64,000 nt of DNA from Saprospiraceae bacterium (GCA_019638455.1 JAHBTU010000001.1:263501-327500), one strand, 5' to 3'. Positions 1 to 8,883 are shown, numbered from the stretch's first letter. Notes: generated by a model not told the origin, from the sequence alone. Numbers and translations: made by a program.

Positions 1-35
1 GTCATGCCACACACTTGTTCAATGGGCACGAGACT

Positions 36-749
36 TTACCAGCATTCCCACGCGCACAAAGCTCCGATAGTGCCTACAGCCGAGACACAGGCTATGCAAC
101 TTATTTTACTCGGCTCAACGAGGCATGCTGCACAAACCCCCGCGATCACCGTGCCCGGAGCAGTCGTGACTATGGAATCATTGATACACTTGCCTACGCA
201 TTGCCAATAGCCACTCGCGGCATAGGTGACCTGAAAAGACGACAGATTCAGGTGCATGCCCACGGCCGTGCTGGCATCGAAGAAGGTAGCCGTGCCGACG
301 AACAATTCGTGCACGCCGTAAGAAATTACATTGGGTGAAGTTTCGCCAACCACCCAAAAAAGATAGCCTGCTGCCGTTCCGTCGGGCAAATGCAGTTCCA
401 AAGCGTATCTCACAGGATTTTTCGAGGTGTCTGACTGGAAATAGACGCGCTTCAGTTGGTTGAAATCGGCGTGAAGATTTATTTCGGCCAGCACGCCCGC
501 CTTGTAGTTTTCAAAAATGTTGCGCAGCAAATCGCGCGTTTGCAGGTCGAGCGAGTTCACTTTGCCATCGCCGTTGAAGTCGTCGGTATCCCCCAACACG
601 CCGTCATTGTTTGAGTCAACCGAAATTTGGATTATTCCTGTATCAGGTTCGGGCGGGGGCGGAGGTTCTTTTTTGCATGATTGGTGGAGCAGCAAGACCG
701 CCCCCAATAGCAGCATCGCACTGCTGAACAATTTGAACGTAGTTTTCAT
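36..749 (-). CDS. Secreted lipoprotein with dockerin-like calcium loops and an 8-Cys C-terminal tail
   Basis: About 237 residues. I start at the ATG at 749 rather than the in-frame ATG at 794, because this one opens directly into a signal peptide (MKTTFKLF... then LLLHQSC, a fair lipobox) followed by a Pro-rich spacer. Residues about 40-70 hold two Asp/Asn-rich loops (DSNNDGVLGD and DFNGDGKVNSLDL) like dockerin or EF-hand calcium loops. The C-terminus is odd: the last ~57 residues carry eight cysteines as four close pairs, CVGKC, CAAC, CIAC and CAWEC, in a hydrophobic Ala/Val/Ile-rich setting. That layout recalls halocin-C8-type peptide modules, but this is resemblance only. No processing or transport genes sit beside it. 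Function unknown. Confidence 0.7.
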   Translation of the reverse strand: MKTTFKLFSSAMLLLGAVLLLHQSCKKEPPPPPEPDTGIIQISVDSNNDGVLGDTDDFNGDGKVNSLDLQTRDLLRNIFENYKAGVLAEINLHADFNQLKRVYFQSDTSKNPVRYALELHLPDGTAAGYLFWVVGETSPNVISYGVHELFVGTATFFDASTAVGMHLNLSSFQVTYAASGYWQCVGKCINDSIVTTAPGTVIAGVCAACLVEPSKISCIACVSAVGTIGALCAWECW

Positions 750-864
750 GACTGACAACTTTTTTAAAAGGTGAAGGAAAATGTGCAAGCGCATTTCGGC
801 GCCGTTGCAGCATTATTGCACCTTCCTCAAAAGGTTATCATGTTTTTGAAAAAAAATTCACCGT

Positions 865-3681
865 TCAAAAAGACAAGGGAGAGGAATCGCCCAGCAGCAC
901 GAACCCCGACCAGAAAAAAGGATGGGCGCTTTCGCCTTTATGTTGCCGAAGGAACGACAATTTGGCCTGCCGGAGCGCCGCGTCTTTAGGAAGCCCGCGA
1001 CGCAAGTTTTGATAAAAATGCTCCATCAGTGTTTTCGTCGCGGCATCGTTCACCGTCCAGAGCGAGTGCACGATGGACTTGGCGCCAGCAGAGGCGAACG
1101 CCCTCGACAAGCCGATGATGCCTTCGCCCCGATGCAGCGCGCCCAGCCCCGTTTCGCAGGCGCTGAGGACGACAAGAGCGACGTTCAGTCGCAGGGTGTA
1201 AATTTCGCTCGCGGTCAGTTGTTCCGCTTCGAGGCTGTCGGCCAAGGCAGGGAAAGCAAGAAAGGAAAACTCGCCCTCGCGGTCGTTCGCACGCCCGTGC
1301 GTCGCCAAATGGAGGATGCGAAAGCCGGGCGCCAGCCGAACGAACTCGGCTATCGTCGCCGCCGAGCCGACGATGGCGCTTCCCTTCGTCAACGTGGCAA
1401 TTTTGCGGGCTTCTTCGCCGCTGTGCGGCAGAGGGCGCAAGGCAGCCCTAAGCGGTTCGGTGTTCATAGCTGCCGAGTCGCTCCAAACGCCTGCTTTTTC
1501 GTAAAAAGGCGCTATGGCGAGCAAAGCGCTGCTGGCGGTTGGCGGCGGTGCGTTTTTCATCTCCCGCAAGAGCGCCGCTGAGAAACAGTAGCTCAGGTCA
1601 TGTCGAAGCATGAGGTAGCGGTGCTGCTCAAAGCGGTCGGCGCGCGGCGGCGGCGTGGCGAGCAGTGCCTCGAATGGCAGGTAGTTCAACACTCCGTCGG
1701 GAACGATGATGAGTTTCGGCGGCAAATTTTCTTCCATTGGGGCGATGAGCAGCTGGTAGAGGGCGAATGCGCTTTCCGCATATTCTTGCGCCGTTTGCAG
1801 GTAGAGCGCCGAGTTTTTTTCAGGAGCGGTAAAATAGGCGTAGAGTCCCCACCGCATTCGCACCACTTGTTTTTTTAAAAAAGAATCAAGAAGGCGATTT
1901 TGGTAGAAAAAGAAAGTGTCGCGGCGCAGCAGAAATATGCGGAGGGTCGAGTCGTCCACAGCATATTCGAGCAGCGCCGTGCTGTCGTCGAGCAGATCGG
2001 CCTGAATGGCCTCGATGTCTTCGTGCGGAAAAGCGGCATTGGCGGCAAAATAGTCGGGGCAAATGGCTTTTATGCTGCCGCGCAATGATTCGTAGCGGTT
2101 TTTTAGCGCGAAAAGCCGCTCTTGCATGGAGTCGGCAACGGCGGCGGCAGGCGGCGGTTTTTGGGAAAAATCGAACAAGGCTTTTTCCACCTCGGCGATG
2201 CTTTTTTTCAACTGCTCTTCGGCGCTGCCCAGCGAATCGGGCACGGCAAACTGCCGACGCGCCTTGTTTTCGAGCACCATCTGGTAGAGCAAGAGGCTTT
2301 TGTTGATTTCGGCAAACTCGAAGGCGCGGCGCAGCCAATCGGCGTTTTGGGTGGCAGCGTACGGACGGGTGTAAACGTCTATGGCTTGCGTATTGCCCTC
2401 AGTGGCCAAACGGTAAAACGCGAGTTTGTTTTTGTCTTGGTAAAGCGCCCCAATTCGCGCCAGAATGATGGTTTGCGCATCGGAAAGCAGCTCGCCTGCT
2501 TGCTGTAAGTGCTCGATGTTTTTGTCGCCTGTCGCATATTTATCAGCCATGATTGCTGCTTTTAGCAAGAGCGCCCGGTAAGTGAGCATCCGGTTGGCGA
2601 GCGAATCGGGCTGAAGAGGCCGCGTGTAGCCTAATGCGGATAGCGCAGAGTCGAGGCAAGGCAAAGCTACCGCTTGGTCATTCATGGCGCGGTAGGCATA
2701 AGCCATTCCCAAGAGAGCGTCGGGGCGGGGCTTTTGAGACGAGCCGTAAACGAGCGCCGCCCGGTAACTTTCGAGCGATTGAGCATAATCGCGCTGAACG
2801 CGGTAGGCACGTCCTAAATCTTGGTAACAAGCAATGACGTAGCCTGCATCGCCGATTTTTTCAAACATCTCCAGAGCGTGCTTTTGATGTTCGACGGCTT
2901 TGGCGCCGTCGCCCAAAGAGGCATACGTCGAGCCGAGCATGGAGAGGCACAGCGCGCGGTCGTCGTCGTCGCCGTTGGCTTCAATGGCCTGAAGCGCCTC
3001 TTCCAGATATTTGAGTGCCTCGTCGGGAGCGCCTCTGCTCAAATAAATGAAGCCTATGTTGTAAAGGTAAGCGCCGAGGTCAGGGTGGTGTTGGGGAAGC
3101 GAGCGAATGGCTTTCAGGGCGTATTGGATGCCTTTGTCGTACAGGCCAGCCTCTTTGTAGCAAAGCGCCAGCGCGTTGTAGCATCGCGCAGTGTTCGCAT
3201 CGTGTTCTCCAAACGCCTCGAGCCACAACGGGAGCGATTTTTCAAAATAGGGATATGCCTGCTTCGGCCTTCCGTTGAAATAATGGCTCTTGCCGATGAT
3301 GTGCCACACGAAGGCCAAGTCGGTCTTGTTTTGGGGTTCGAGCGCCTGCAACAATTTGGCCGCTTCTTCCAAACATTCGCGCGCTTTTGCCATCCCTCGC
3401 CGATGGTCGAAGTAGAAAAAACCCAGCGACCGCACTACACTCAAATACTCGGCTGACTGCCGGTCGCCCTGCTTTTCGAGCGAATCTTTTGAATGGAGCA
3501 AAAAAATCAACGCCTCCTCCTTTTGCCCAATTTTGACCAAACTGTCAGCCATTGACGCATAAGCTGAAGTGTTGGCATAATCGGAAGTGTTCATTTGGGC
3601 GAAAAGACTGGCGCCTGTCATTGCCCAACAACACCCGACACTCACCAGCCAACCTGCGAGGAAACGCTTTTTGTTTTTCAT
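865..3681 (-). CDS. Exported TPR-CHAT domain protein (caspase-like cysteine peptidase)
   Basis: 938 residues. The N-terminus has a Sec signal peptide ending near SLFAQ, so the protein should leave the cytoplasm. Residues about 35-420 are tandem TPR repeats (for example YLYNIGFIYLSRGAPDEAL), followed by a helical region and a C-terminal CHAT domain from about 610. The expected His/Cys dyad is present: His795 in HLATHG and Cys842 in LSACETG, followed by the RGEGIIGLSRAF motif typical of CHAT. CHAT proteins are clan CD peptidases related to separase and caspase. Known TPR-CHAT proteins use the TPR scaffold to bind a partner. No C-terminal membrane anchor is visible. Substrate unknown. Confidence 0.9.
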   Translation of the reverse strand: MKNKKRFLAGWLVSVGCCWAMTGASLFAQMNTSDYANTSAYASMADSLVKIGQKEEALIFLLHSKDSLEKQGDRQSAEYLSVVRSLGFFYFDHRRGMAKARECLEEAAKLLQALEPQNKTDLAFVWHIIGKSHYFNGRPKQAYPYFEKSLPLWLEAFGEHDANTARCYNALALCYKEAGLYDKGIQYALKAIRSLPQHHPDLGAYLYNIGFIYLSRGAPDEALKYLEEALQAIEANGDDDDRALCLSMLGSTYASLGDGAKAVEHQKHALEMFEKIGDAGYVIACYQDLGRAYRVQRDYAQSLESYRAALVYGSSQKPRPDALLGMAYAYRAMNDQAVALPCLDSALSALGYTRPLQPDSLANRMLTYRALLLKAAIMADKYATGDKNIEHLQQAGELLSDAQTIILARIGALYQDKNKLAFYRLATEGNTQAIDVYTRPYAATQNADWLRRAFEFAEINKSLLLYQMVLENKARRQFAVPDSLGSAEEQLKKSIAEVEKALFDFSQKPPPAAAVADSMQERLFALKNRYESLRGSIKAICPDYFAANAAFPHEDIEAIQADLLDDSTALLEYAVDDSTLRIFLLRRDTFFFYQNRLLDSFLKKQVVRMRWGLYAYFTAPEKNSALYLQTAQEYAESAFALYQLLIAPMEENLPPKLIIVPDGVLNYLPFEALLATPPPRADRFEQHRYLMLRHDLSYCFSAALLREMKNAPPPTASSALLAIAPFYEKAGVWSDSAAMNTEPLRAALRPLPHSGEEARKIATLTKGSAIVGSAATIAEFVRLAPGFRILHLATHGRANDREGEFSFLAFPALADSLEAEQLTASEIYTLRLNVALVVLSACETGLGALHRGEGIIGLSRAFASAGAKSIVHSLWTVNDAATKTLMEHFYQNLRRGLPKDAALRQAKLSFLRQHKGESAHPFFWSGFVLLGDSSPLSF

Positions 3682-3834
3682 GTTTTGAGATTTTGGCGAT
3701 GTGTGTATTTTAATTTCTTATTTATGGCGAATCGCGCAAAAATATCTCAAAAATAATCAAAACTGCAAACTATAAAATTTAGTCTTGTTTGGTTTTGTTC
3801 TGCCGCAACCGCATGAGACCTCCAACGCAAACTA

Positions 3835-3966
3835 TTACCTCGCCAACACCCTCGCCGCTTCCGAAAGATGCTCCCGCAACGAGTTGGGAATCAATTCGTC
3901 CTTGTCGAACTGCCGAAAATAGGCGAGAATGGAGGCGATGGTCGGCTCCACGTTTTTCAGGCTCAC
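3835..3966 (-). CDS. Small 43-residue protein, translationally coupled to the gene before it
   Basis: A short frame read from a GTG at 3966-3964 that overlaps the TGA of the preceding gene by four bases (GTGA), a classic coupling arrangement. The predicted product begins MSLKNVEPTIASILAYFR and ends SEAARVLAR before a TAA at 3837-3835. It is amphipathic and helical, with charged residues between hydrophobic ones. Nothing recognisable is encoded, and no independent ribosome-binding site is needed. The overlap and natural composition support it; its size leaves doubt. It would be the third gene of the 4815-3835 operon. Confidence 0.5.
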   Translation of the reverse strand: MSLKNVEPTIASILAYFRQFDKDELIPNSLREHLSEAARVLAR

Positions 3967-4460
3967 ACCGCCGCCTCCACCTTCCCATACTCCTTCAACA
4001 ACTCTCCCAGCGCCTTTTGCAGCGCGAGGTCGAATGGAATCTTGTATTTCAGCCGGTTGCGCAATTCGGCAGCGTAAGACTCGAACTGTTTTTCCTCAAA
4101 ATAGGAATTTGAGCCGGGCAGGTAATCCACCGGAATATCAGCGACGGCGGTGAGAGAAATCTGTTTCGCTTGCAGGTCGCCGTCCAAGTCAAGGAAGTAA
4201 ACAAAAGAGGCGGATTGGACAAGTTGCAGCAGGCTCGTTTGGCGGGAGAGGTATTCAAACAGTTGTTTTTCAGAGAGTTTTATGACGAGCCAGCGATTGC
4301 TCGTGTCGTCCATGTCGGTCCAGCGATAGAGGTAGTGTTTTGCCGGGTTGTCCATGTTTACGAAGTGGGCAAGCACCGGGCCTTCCTGATACAGCAGGTC
4401 GCCGAGATGCTCAGGTGTGAAGTCCAATTGCGAAAGCGATATTCCTTTGAGTTGCTTCAT
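3963..4460 (-). CDS. Uncharacterised 165-residue protein of a small three-gene operon
   Basis: I chose the ATG at 4460, which begins two bases after the stop of the upstream gene (4462). The longer frame upstream is Thr/Ser-rich and not protein-like. The product is soluble and acidic, with no signal or membrane segment. Central features are HYLYRWTDMDDTSNRWLV and FVYFLDLDGDLQAKQISL, resembling the short alpha/beta proteins often annotated as DUF6575-like in Bacteroidota; I am not certain of that family. It sits between a small protein (3835-3966) and a DUF-type partner (4462-4815), which suggests a complex or a regulatory pair. Function unknown. Confidence 0.75.
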   Translation of the reverse strand: MKQLKGISLSQLDFTPEHLGDLLYQEGPVLAHFVNMDNPAKHYLYRWTDMDDTSNRWLVIKLSEKQLFEYLSRQTSLLQLVQSASFVYFLDLDGDLQAKQISLTAVADIPVDYLPGSNSYFEEKQFESYAAELRNRLKYKIPFDLALQKALGELLKEYGKVEAAV

Positions 4461-4461
4461 G

Positions 4462-4815
4462 TCAGAGTTGTTGCACCGGGACGAACCGGGTTTCGTAGTC
4501 GTGGTTTTCGAGCGGGTAGTTGGTGAAGTGCCCATTGGCATCGAGCAGACTGCAAACGCCGTCGGATTCCGTTAATTCAGCAGTGGCAATTTTGGTTCCG
4601 AAACGCTGGTATGCCGCCTTGCCGATATTGTCAAACATCACTTGAAAACGAATCTCTGCATTTTCCAACGAATCGAACATGGACAACCCCATCGCCAAAC
4701 ATATTTCTGCCTCCCTTTTCCCAAGAAACCGCTGCGGGTTTTGAAAATACACCGGCAGGAAGTTCCGAGTATCGTTCATATGGTCGAACACCCATCGAAA
4801 AGCCGGAGCCTTCAT
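4462..4815 (-). CDS. Uncharacterised protein, probably the 3' part of a gene with an in-frame stop
   Basis: 117 residues from the ATG at 4815, with motifs AFRWVFDHMNDTRNFLPVYF and AEICLAMGLSMFDSLENA. No signal peptide. In the same frame, upstream of this ATG, an ATG at 4884 opens 21 codons (MIFKYQTELDRLLVKCPSETC) that end in TAA at 4821-4819; two codons later the visible gene starts. The upstream peptide reads naturally into this protein, and a single base change (AAA to TAA) would explain the stop. So this is either a truncated but still translated gene or a sequencing error. The next gene follows after one base (stop at 4462, ATG at 4460), so the two are co-transcribed. Confidence 0.7.
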   Translation of the reverse strand: MKAPAFRWVFDHMNDTRNFLPVYFQNPQRFLGKREAEICLAMGLSMFDSLENAEIRFQVMFDNIGKAAYQRFGTKIATAELTESDGVCSLLDANGHFTNYPLENHDYETRFVPVQQL

Positions 4816-4987
4816 CGGTTAGCAAGTCTCTGACGGGCATTTCACTAAAAGTCGGTCAAGTTCAGTTTGGTACTTGAAAATCATGTGACAAACTTAGGGA
4901 GAAATTGATTAGGTTCGTTGTGTCCTACCCCTTTTTTTGCCCTAATGAAAAGCAGCGAAGCGTGAAGGCAAAAAGGTAAATAGTCGC

Positions 4988-5022
4988 TTGCCTCCTCAAA
5001 ATTCCAAACCTTCCTATCTTTA
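4988..5022 (+). promoter_or_regulatory. Candidate promoter for the homogentisate dioxygenase gene
   Basis: TATCTTTA at 5015-5022 matches the Bacteroidetes -7 element TAnnTTTG at seven of eight positions, and a TTG at 4988-4990 lies 24 bases upstream. The spacing is slightly longer than the usual 19-21. The start codon is at 5066, giving a leader of roughly 40 bases. Confidence 0.35.
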
Positions 5023-5065
5023 CCAATCCAAAGAACCGCGTCCGTAACCATCCACCATCCGACTC

Positions 5066-6265
5066 ATGCACTACCACGCTCTTGGAAAAATACCGCCCAA
5101 ACGCCACACCCAATTCCGCAAACCCGACGGCTCGCTCTACCACGAGGAACTGTTCAGCACCGAGGGTTTCAGCAACAACTACTCGCTGCTCTACCACTGC
5201 AACGCGCCCACACAAATCATGCAGGTGGGCGAGCCGTTCAGCGTCGCGCCGAAGACCGTGCACGACAAGCAGTTGAAACACAGGTGTCTGAAAGGTTTTA
5301 AAATCGAAGCCCAAGACGATTACCTCCAGTCGCGCAAGCCCGTGCTGGTCAACAGCGATTGCAAAGTCATCCTCGCCGCGCCGCGCAAGAGCATGACCGA
5401 TTATTACTACAAAAACGCCGATGCCGACGAGGTGCTCTTTGTCCACGAAGGCTCCGGCACGCTGCGCACGATGTACGGCTCGCTGAATTTTGAATACGGC
5501 GACTACCTCGTGATTCCGCGCGGCACGACGCACCAGTTGGAATTTGACACAGAAAAAAACCGCCTGCTCATCGTGGAAAGTTACGGCCCCATCACCACGC
5601 CCAAACGCTACCGCAACCACTACGGCCAGTTGATGGAACATTCGCCGTTCTGCGAGCGCGACATTCGCAAACCCGTTGATTTAGAGACCTACGACGAGCG
5701 CGGCGACTTCCTGTTTTACATCAAAAAGCAGGACAACATTTACCCCTATCACTACCTCAATCACCCCTTCGACGTGGTGGGCTGGGACGGTTTCGTGTAT
5801 CCGTTCGCGTTCAGCATCCACAACTTCGAACCCATCACGGGCCGCCTCCACATGCCGCCGCCGATTCACCAGACTTTCGACGGTCACAACTTTGTGATTT
5901 GCTCCTTCGTGCCGCGTATGTACGACTACCACCCGCTTTCGATTCCGGCGCCCTACAATCACTCGAACATTGATTCCGACGAGTTGCTCTACTATGTGGA
6001 CGGTGATTTTATGAGCCGCAAACACGTCGAGCGCGGCATGATTACCTTGCACCCCGGCGGCATCCCGCACGGCCCGCACCCCGGCACGGTGGAAAAAAGC
6101 ATCGGCGCCAAAGAAACCCGCGAACTTGCCGTGATGGTAGATACCTTTCGCCCACTCCTGATGACCGAATACGCCGCCGGCATCGAAGACCCAGAGTATT
6201 ATCATTCGTGGATACCGGAAGCAGTGTCGGGGAATGGGGTGCAGCACTCGGATATTGCGCCATGA
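5066..6265 (+). CDS. hmgA: Homogentisate 1,2-dioxygenase
   Basis: 399 residues, full length for the bacterial family. This iron(II) enzyme opens the homogentisate ring to maleylacetoacetate in tyrosine and phenylalanine breakdown. Family landmarks: N-terminal LGKIPPKRHTQFR and HEELFSTEGFSNNYSLLYH, the cupin core with FVHEGSGTLRTMYGSL and YLVIPRGTTHQLEF, and the C-terminal metal-binding region with YNHSNIDSDELLYYVDGDF and ITLHPGGIPHGPHPG, which supply the His/Glu ligands. No other tyrosine-degradation genes (maleylacetoacetate isomerase, fumarylacetoacetase, HPPD) are next to it, so the pathway must be completed elsewhere. The leader is AT-poor and has no clear Shine-Dalgarno sequence, as is usual in this phylum. 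Confidence 0.96.
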   Translation: MHYHALGKIPPKRHTQFRKPDGSLYHEELFSTEGFSNNYSLLYHCNAPTQIMQVGEPFSVAPKTVHDKQLKHRCLKGFKIEAQDDYLQSRKPVLVNSDCKVILAAPRKSMTDYYYKNADADEVLFVHEGSGTLRTMYGSLNFEYGDYLVIPRGTTHQLEFDTEKNRLLIVESYGPITTPKRYRNHYGQLMEHSPFCERDIRKPVDLETYDERGDFLFYIKKQDNIYPYHYLNHPFDVVGWDGFVYPFAFSIHNFEPITGRLHMPPPIHQTFDGHNFVICSFVPRMYDYHPLSIPAPYNHSNIDSDELLYYVDGDFMSRKHVERGMITLHPGGIPHGPHPGTVEKSIGAKETRELAVMVDTFRPLLMTEYAAGIEDPEYYHSWIPEAVSGNGVQHSDIAP

Positions 6266-6310
6266 TTTTTGAAAAACGAAACCAACTTTTTTCACCTAAA
6301 ATTTTTTAAC

Positions 6311-6568
6311 ATGGATTTGAACACCCTCATCGTCATTCTGGTAATCGGCGCAGCGGCTGGCTGGCTGGCCGGTTTCATTCGCCAAGGCTATGGCTTCGGT
6401 CTGCTGGGCAACATCGTCATTGGGATTCTCGGCGGTTTTGTCGGCAACTGGCTATTCGGCATTCTCGGCGTAAGCATCGGCACTGGTTTGATTAACCACA
6501 TTGTTACCGCCGTGGTCGGCGCTTTGGTGTTGCTGTTTTTGATTGGGTTGATTAGAAAAGCGAGATGA
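6311..6568 (+). CDS. GlsB/YeaQ/YmgE-family small membrane protein
   Basis: 85 residues from the ATG at 6311; the upstream in-frame ATG at 6269 lacks the family start. Three hydrophobic Gly-rich segments are seen: LIVILVIGAAAGWLAGFI, LLGNIVIGILGGFVGNWLFG and HIVTAVVGALVLLFLIGLI. This is the pattern of the transglycosylase-associated (GlsB/YeaQ/YmgE) family, small inner-membrane proteins linked to envelope or general stress. The last residues are RKAR, a positive-inside tail. It is closely followed by a strong terminator at 6590-6628, so it is probably monocistronic or ends the hmgA transcript (46-base gap). Confidence 0.9.
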   Translation: MDLNTLIVILVIGAAAGWLAGFIRQGYGFGLLGNIVIGILGGFVGNWLFGILGVSIGTGLINHIVTAVVGALVLLFLIGLIRKAR

Positions 6569-6589
6569 TTGTCTTCTAAACCTGTTTTC

Positions 6590-6628
6590 AGAACTTTCCG
6601 GGAGCGGGTTCCGGAAAGTTCTTTTTTT
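6590..6628 (+). terminator. Rho-independent terminator after the YeaQ-like gene
   Basis: Perfect 12-bp inverted repeat AGAACTTTCCGG (6590-6601) / CCGGAAAGTTCT (6611-6622) with a nine-base loop, running into seven T residues. It lies 22 bases after the stop codon at 6568. Confidence 0.9.
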
Positions 6629-6743
6629 CGTTGTTATTCTGGAAAAATCTGTCAACGCCGCAAAGGGATTTGTCCTCAACCTTGCTCTTCGAGCGGCGGA
6701 CAAATTCGCCTCGCGGCAGATGACCCAAAATATAAAAATACCT

Positions 6744-8669
6744 ATGATTCGCTCTATATCCTTGTCCGCCATAGTCATGACAACGGCGTGCATACTTTTT
6801 TCCATCACAGAATCTTCTTGCAAAAACTTCGTCGGCAACCCGCACCCTACACCGCTGCCGCCGCGTGTGGTGCCAATCACCAACGCCGACCTCCGCGTGG
6901 AGCCAGCCAACTGGTGGAGCGGCATGAAGCACAATCAGGTGGAAATTCTCTTTCAACGTGCCGATCTGGCTTCGTATCAGGTGAAATTGGGCAAAACCGA
7001 CGGCGTGAAATTGCTCAAAGTGGAAAAAGGCGACAGCCCCAATTATCTTTTTATCACACTGGAAATCACCCCTAAAGCGCCCGCGCAAAAGGTGCCGATT
7101 GTATTTGGAAAAGGGGAAAACACCTTCACCCACGAGTACCCGATTCTTGCCCGCAATCGCTCGGTGAAAGCGCAGGGCGTGACCTGCCACGACGTGATTT
7201 ACCTGATTTTTCCCGACCGCTTTGCCAACGGCGACCCTTCGAACGACAACGTGCCGGGTATGCTCGAAGGGCTGCAACGCCATGAACTGACCGGACGACA
7301 CGGGGGGGATTTAAAAGGCATAAAAGACCATTTGGACTACATACAAGACTTGGGCATCACGGCGATTTGGCTCAATCCCGAACTCGAAAACGACCAGTTG
7401 GAAGCTTCTTATCACGGTTATGCGGTGACCGACCACTACCGCGTGGACAGGCGTTTCGGCACGAATGAGCAACTCCGCGACCTCGTGAACGAGTGCCACA
7501 AACGCAACATCAAGGTCGTCCGCGACGTGGTACTCAACCACATCGGCGACAATCACTACTGGATGAAGGATTTGCCCACGAAGGACTGGGTGAATCAATG
7601 GCCAACCTACACCAAAACGAATTACCGCGCACCGACACTGCTTGACCCTTACGCCTCTGAATACGACAAAAAACTGTTCAGCGACGGCTGGTTTGACCGC
7701 CGAATGCCCGACCTCAACCAACGCAACCCGCATGTAGCCAACTATTTAATCCAACAAGCGCTCTGGTGGATAGAATGGGCGGGGCTGGACGATTTGCGCA
7801 TAGATACCTATCCGTATTCCGACCAGACGTTCTGTACCCGGTGGGTAACAACCATTTTAAACGAGTATCCCAACCTCGGAATGTTCGGCGAAGCGTGGGA
7901 ACACGCCGTGCCGGTGGTGGGCTATTTTGCCGACGACCAGCCGATGCGCAGGGCGAATTTCGACTCCAATTTGCCGGGAATTATTGATTTCCAACTCTGT
8001 TTCGCTGTTCGAGAAGCCCTTGTGAAGAGCGAAGGCTGGTCTGACGGCGTGGCCAAAATCTACTACACCCTCGCCCAAGATTATTTTTACAAAGACCCTT
8101 ATAGGAACCAAATCATGCTCGACAACCACGACATGACGCGGATTTTTTCTCACGTCGGCGAAAACCTCGACAAGTTCAAAATCGGCATGGCTTTCCTGCT
8201 CACCATGCGCGGTATCCCGCAGATTTACTACGCTACAGAAATCCTTGACACAGGTTTTGAGGCGCCATCGCACGGCAATATCCGCAAGGATTTTCCCGGC
8301 GGCTGGCCCGGCGACGCGGCTAACAAATTCACCGCCGAAGGCCGCACGGCGGCAGAAAACGATGCTTTCAATTTTACCCGAACCCTCATCCGCTATCGCA
8401 ATGCCACGCCCGCCTTGCAGACTGGAAAACTCATGCAGTTTGTCCCGGAAGATGGCGTGTACGTTTATTTCCGCTACGATGCCGAAAAGACCGTAATGGT
8501 GGCGCTCAATTTTTCGGAAAAGGAGGTGCGGCTTGCTACTGCGCGTTTTGCCGAGCGGATGCAGGGGTTTTCCAAGGCGAAAAACGTGGCGACGGGAGAG
8601 GTGATGAGCGATATTTCAACATTGGCGGTGGGGAAGCATGGGGTGTTGGTGTTGGAGATGGGGCGGTGA
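6744..8669 (+). CDS. GH13 alpha-amylase / cyclomaltodextrinase-like glycoside hydrolase, exported
   Basis: 641 residues from the ATG at 6744, which opens straight into a signal peptide (MIRSISLSAIVMTTACILF) with a Cys soon after that could be lipidated; an ATG at 6720 is the alternative. Residues about 35-140 form an Ig-like N-terminal domain as in cyclomaltodextrinases. The TIM barrel then shows the GH13 motifs: DVVLNHIGDNH, LRIDTYPYSD (nucleophile Asp), GEAWEH (acid/base Glu) and LDNHDMTR (third Asp), followed by a C-terminal beta-sandwich. It resembles Bacteroidetes SusA/neopullulanase enzymes, which cut alpha-1,4-glucans in the periplasm. No SusC/SusD pair flanks it, so it is not in an obvious polysaccharide locus. 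Confidence 0.93.
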   Translation: MIRSISLSAIVMTTACILFSITESSCKNFVGNPHPTPLPPRVVPITNADLRVEPANWWSGMKHNQVEILFQRADLASYQVKLGKTDGVKLLKVEKGDSPNYLFITLEITPKAPAQKVPIVFGKGENTFTHEYPILARNRSVKAQGVTCHDVIYLIFPDRFANGDPSNDNVPGMLEGLQRHELTGRHGGDLKGIKDHLDYIQDLGITAIWLNPELENDQLEASYHGYAVTDHYRVDRRFGTNEQLRDLVNECHKRNIKVVRDVVLNHIGDNHYWMKDLPTKDWVNQWPTYTKTNYRAPTLLDPYASEYDKKLFSDGWFDRRMPDLNQRNPHVANYLIQQALWWIEWAGLDDLRIDTYPYSDQTFCTRWVTTILNEYPNLGMFGEAWEHAVPVVGYFADDQPMRRANFDSNLPGIIDFQLCFAVREALVKSEGWSDGVAKIYYTLAQDYFYKDPYRNQIMLDNHDMTRIFSHVGENLDKFKIGMAFLLTMRGIPQIYYATEILDTGFEAPSHGNIRKDFPGGWPGDAANKFTAEGRTAAENDAFNFTRTLIRYRNATPALQTGKLMQFVPEDGVYVYFRYDAEKTVMVALNFSEKEVRLATARFAERMQGFSKAKNVATGEVMSDISTLAVGKHGVLVLEMGR

Positions 8670-8703
8670 AAGATTTTCTACAACCTTCACGGAATTAGTA
8701 ATT

Positions 8704-8883
8704 TATAGTCAACGCAAATCAACCCCGTCCGCTTCACTTGGCCGGGCAAGCCCCTAAGTACAGGGTCTGACAAGGTGGTTTTGAACGAGCGGTACTCGCA
8801 ATCCTTTGGAAATCACACAAATCAATCAAGGAAATCCCTGCCTTGCCAACCGGCAGGTTCAAATCCTCTTTAATCTGGGTATA
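8704..8883. repeat. 180-bp dispersed intergenic repeat, copy 1
   Basis: Aligns without gaps to 15231-15410 in the same orientation, with nine differences, all transitions. It fills the space between the convergent ends of the amylase gene (8669) and the TIR-TPR-SDR gene (8898). It contains no open frame worth calling. A GGTTCAAATCC stretch near the right end resembles a tRNA T-loop by chance. Confidence 0.9.

Noticed and set aside
8704..8883. tRNA-like GGTTCAAATCC T-loop inside the 180-bp repeat
   Set aside because: Flanking bases do not form a T-arm or acceptor stem, and no D-arm or anticodon region fits.
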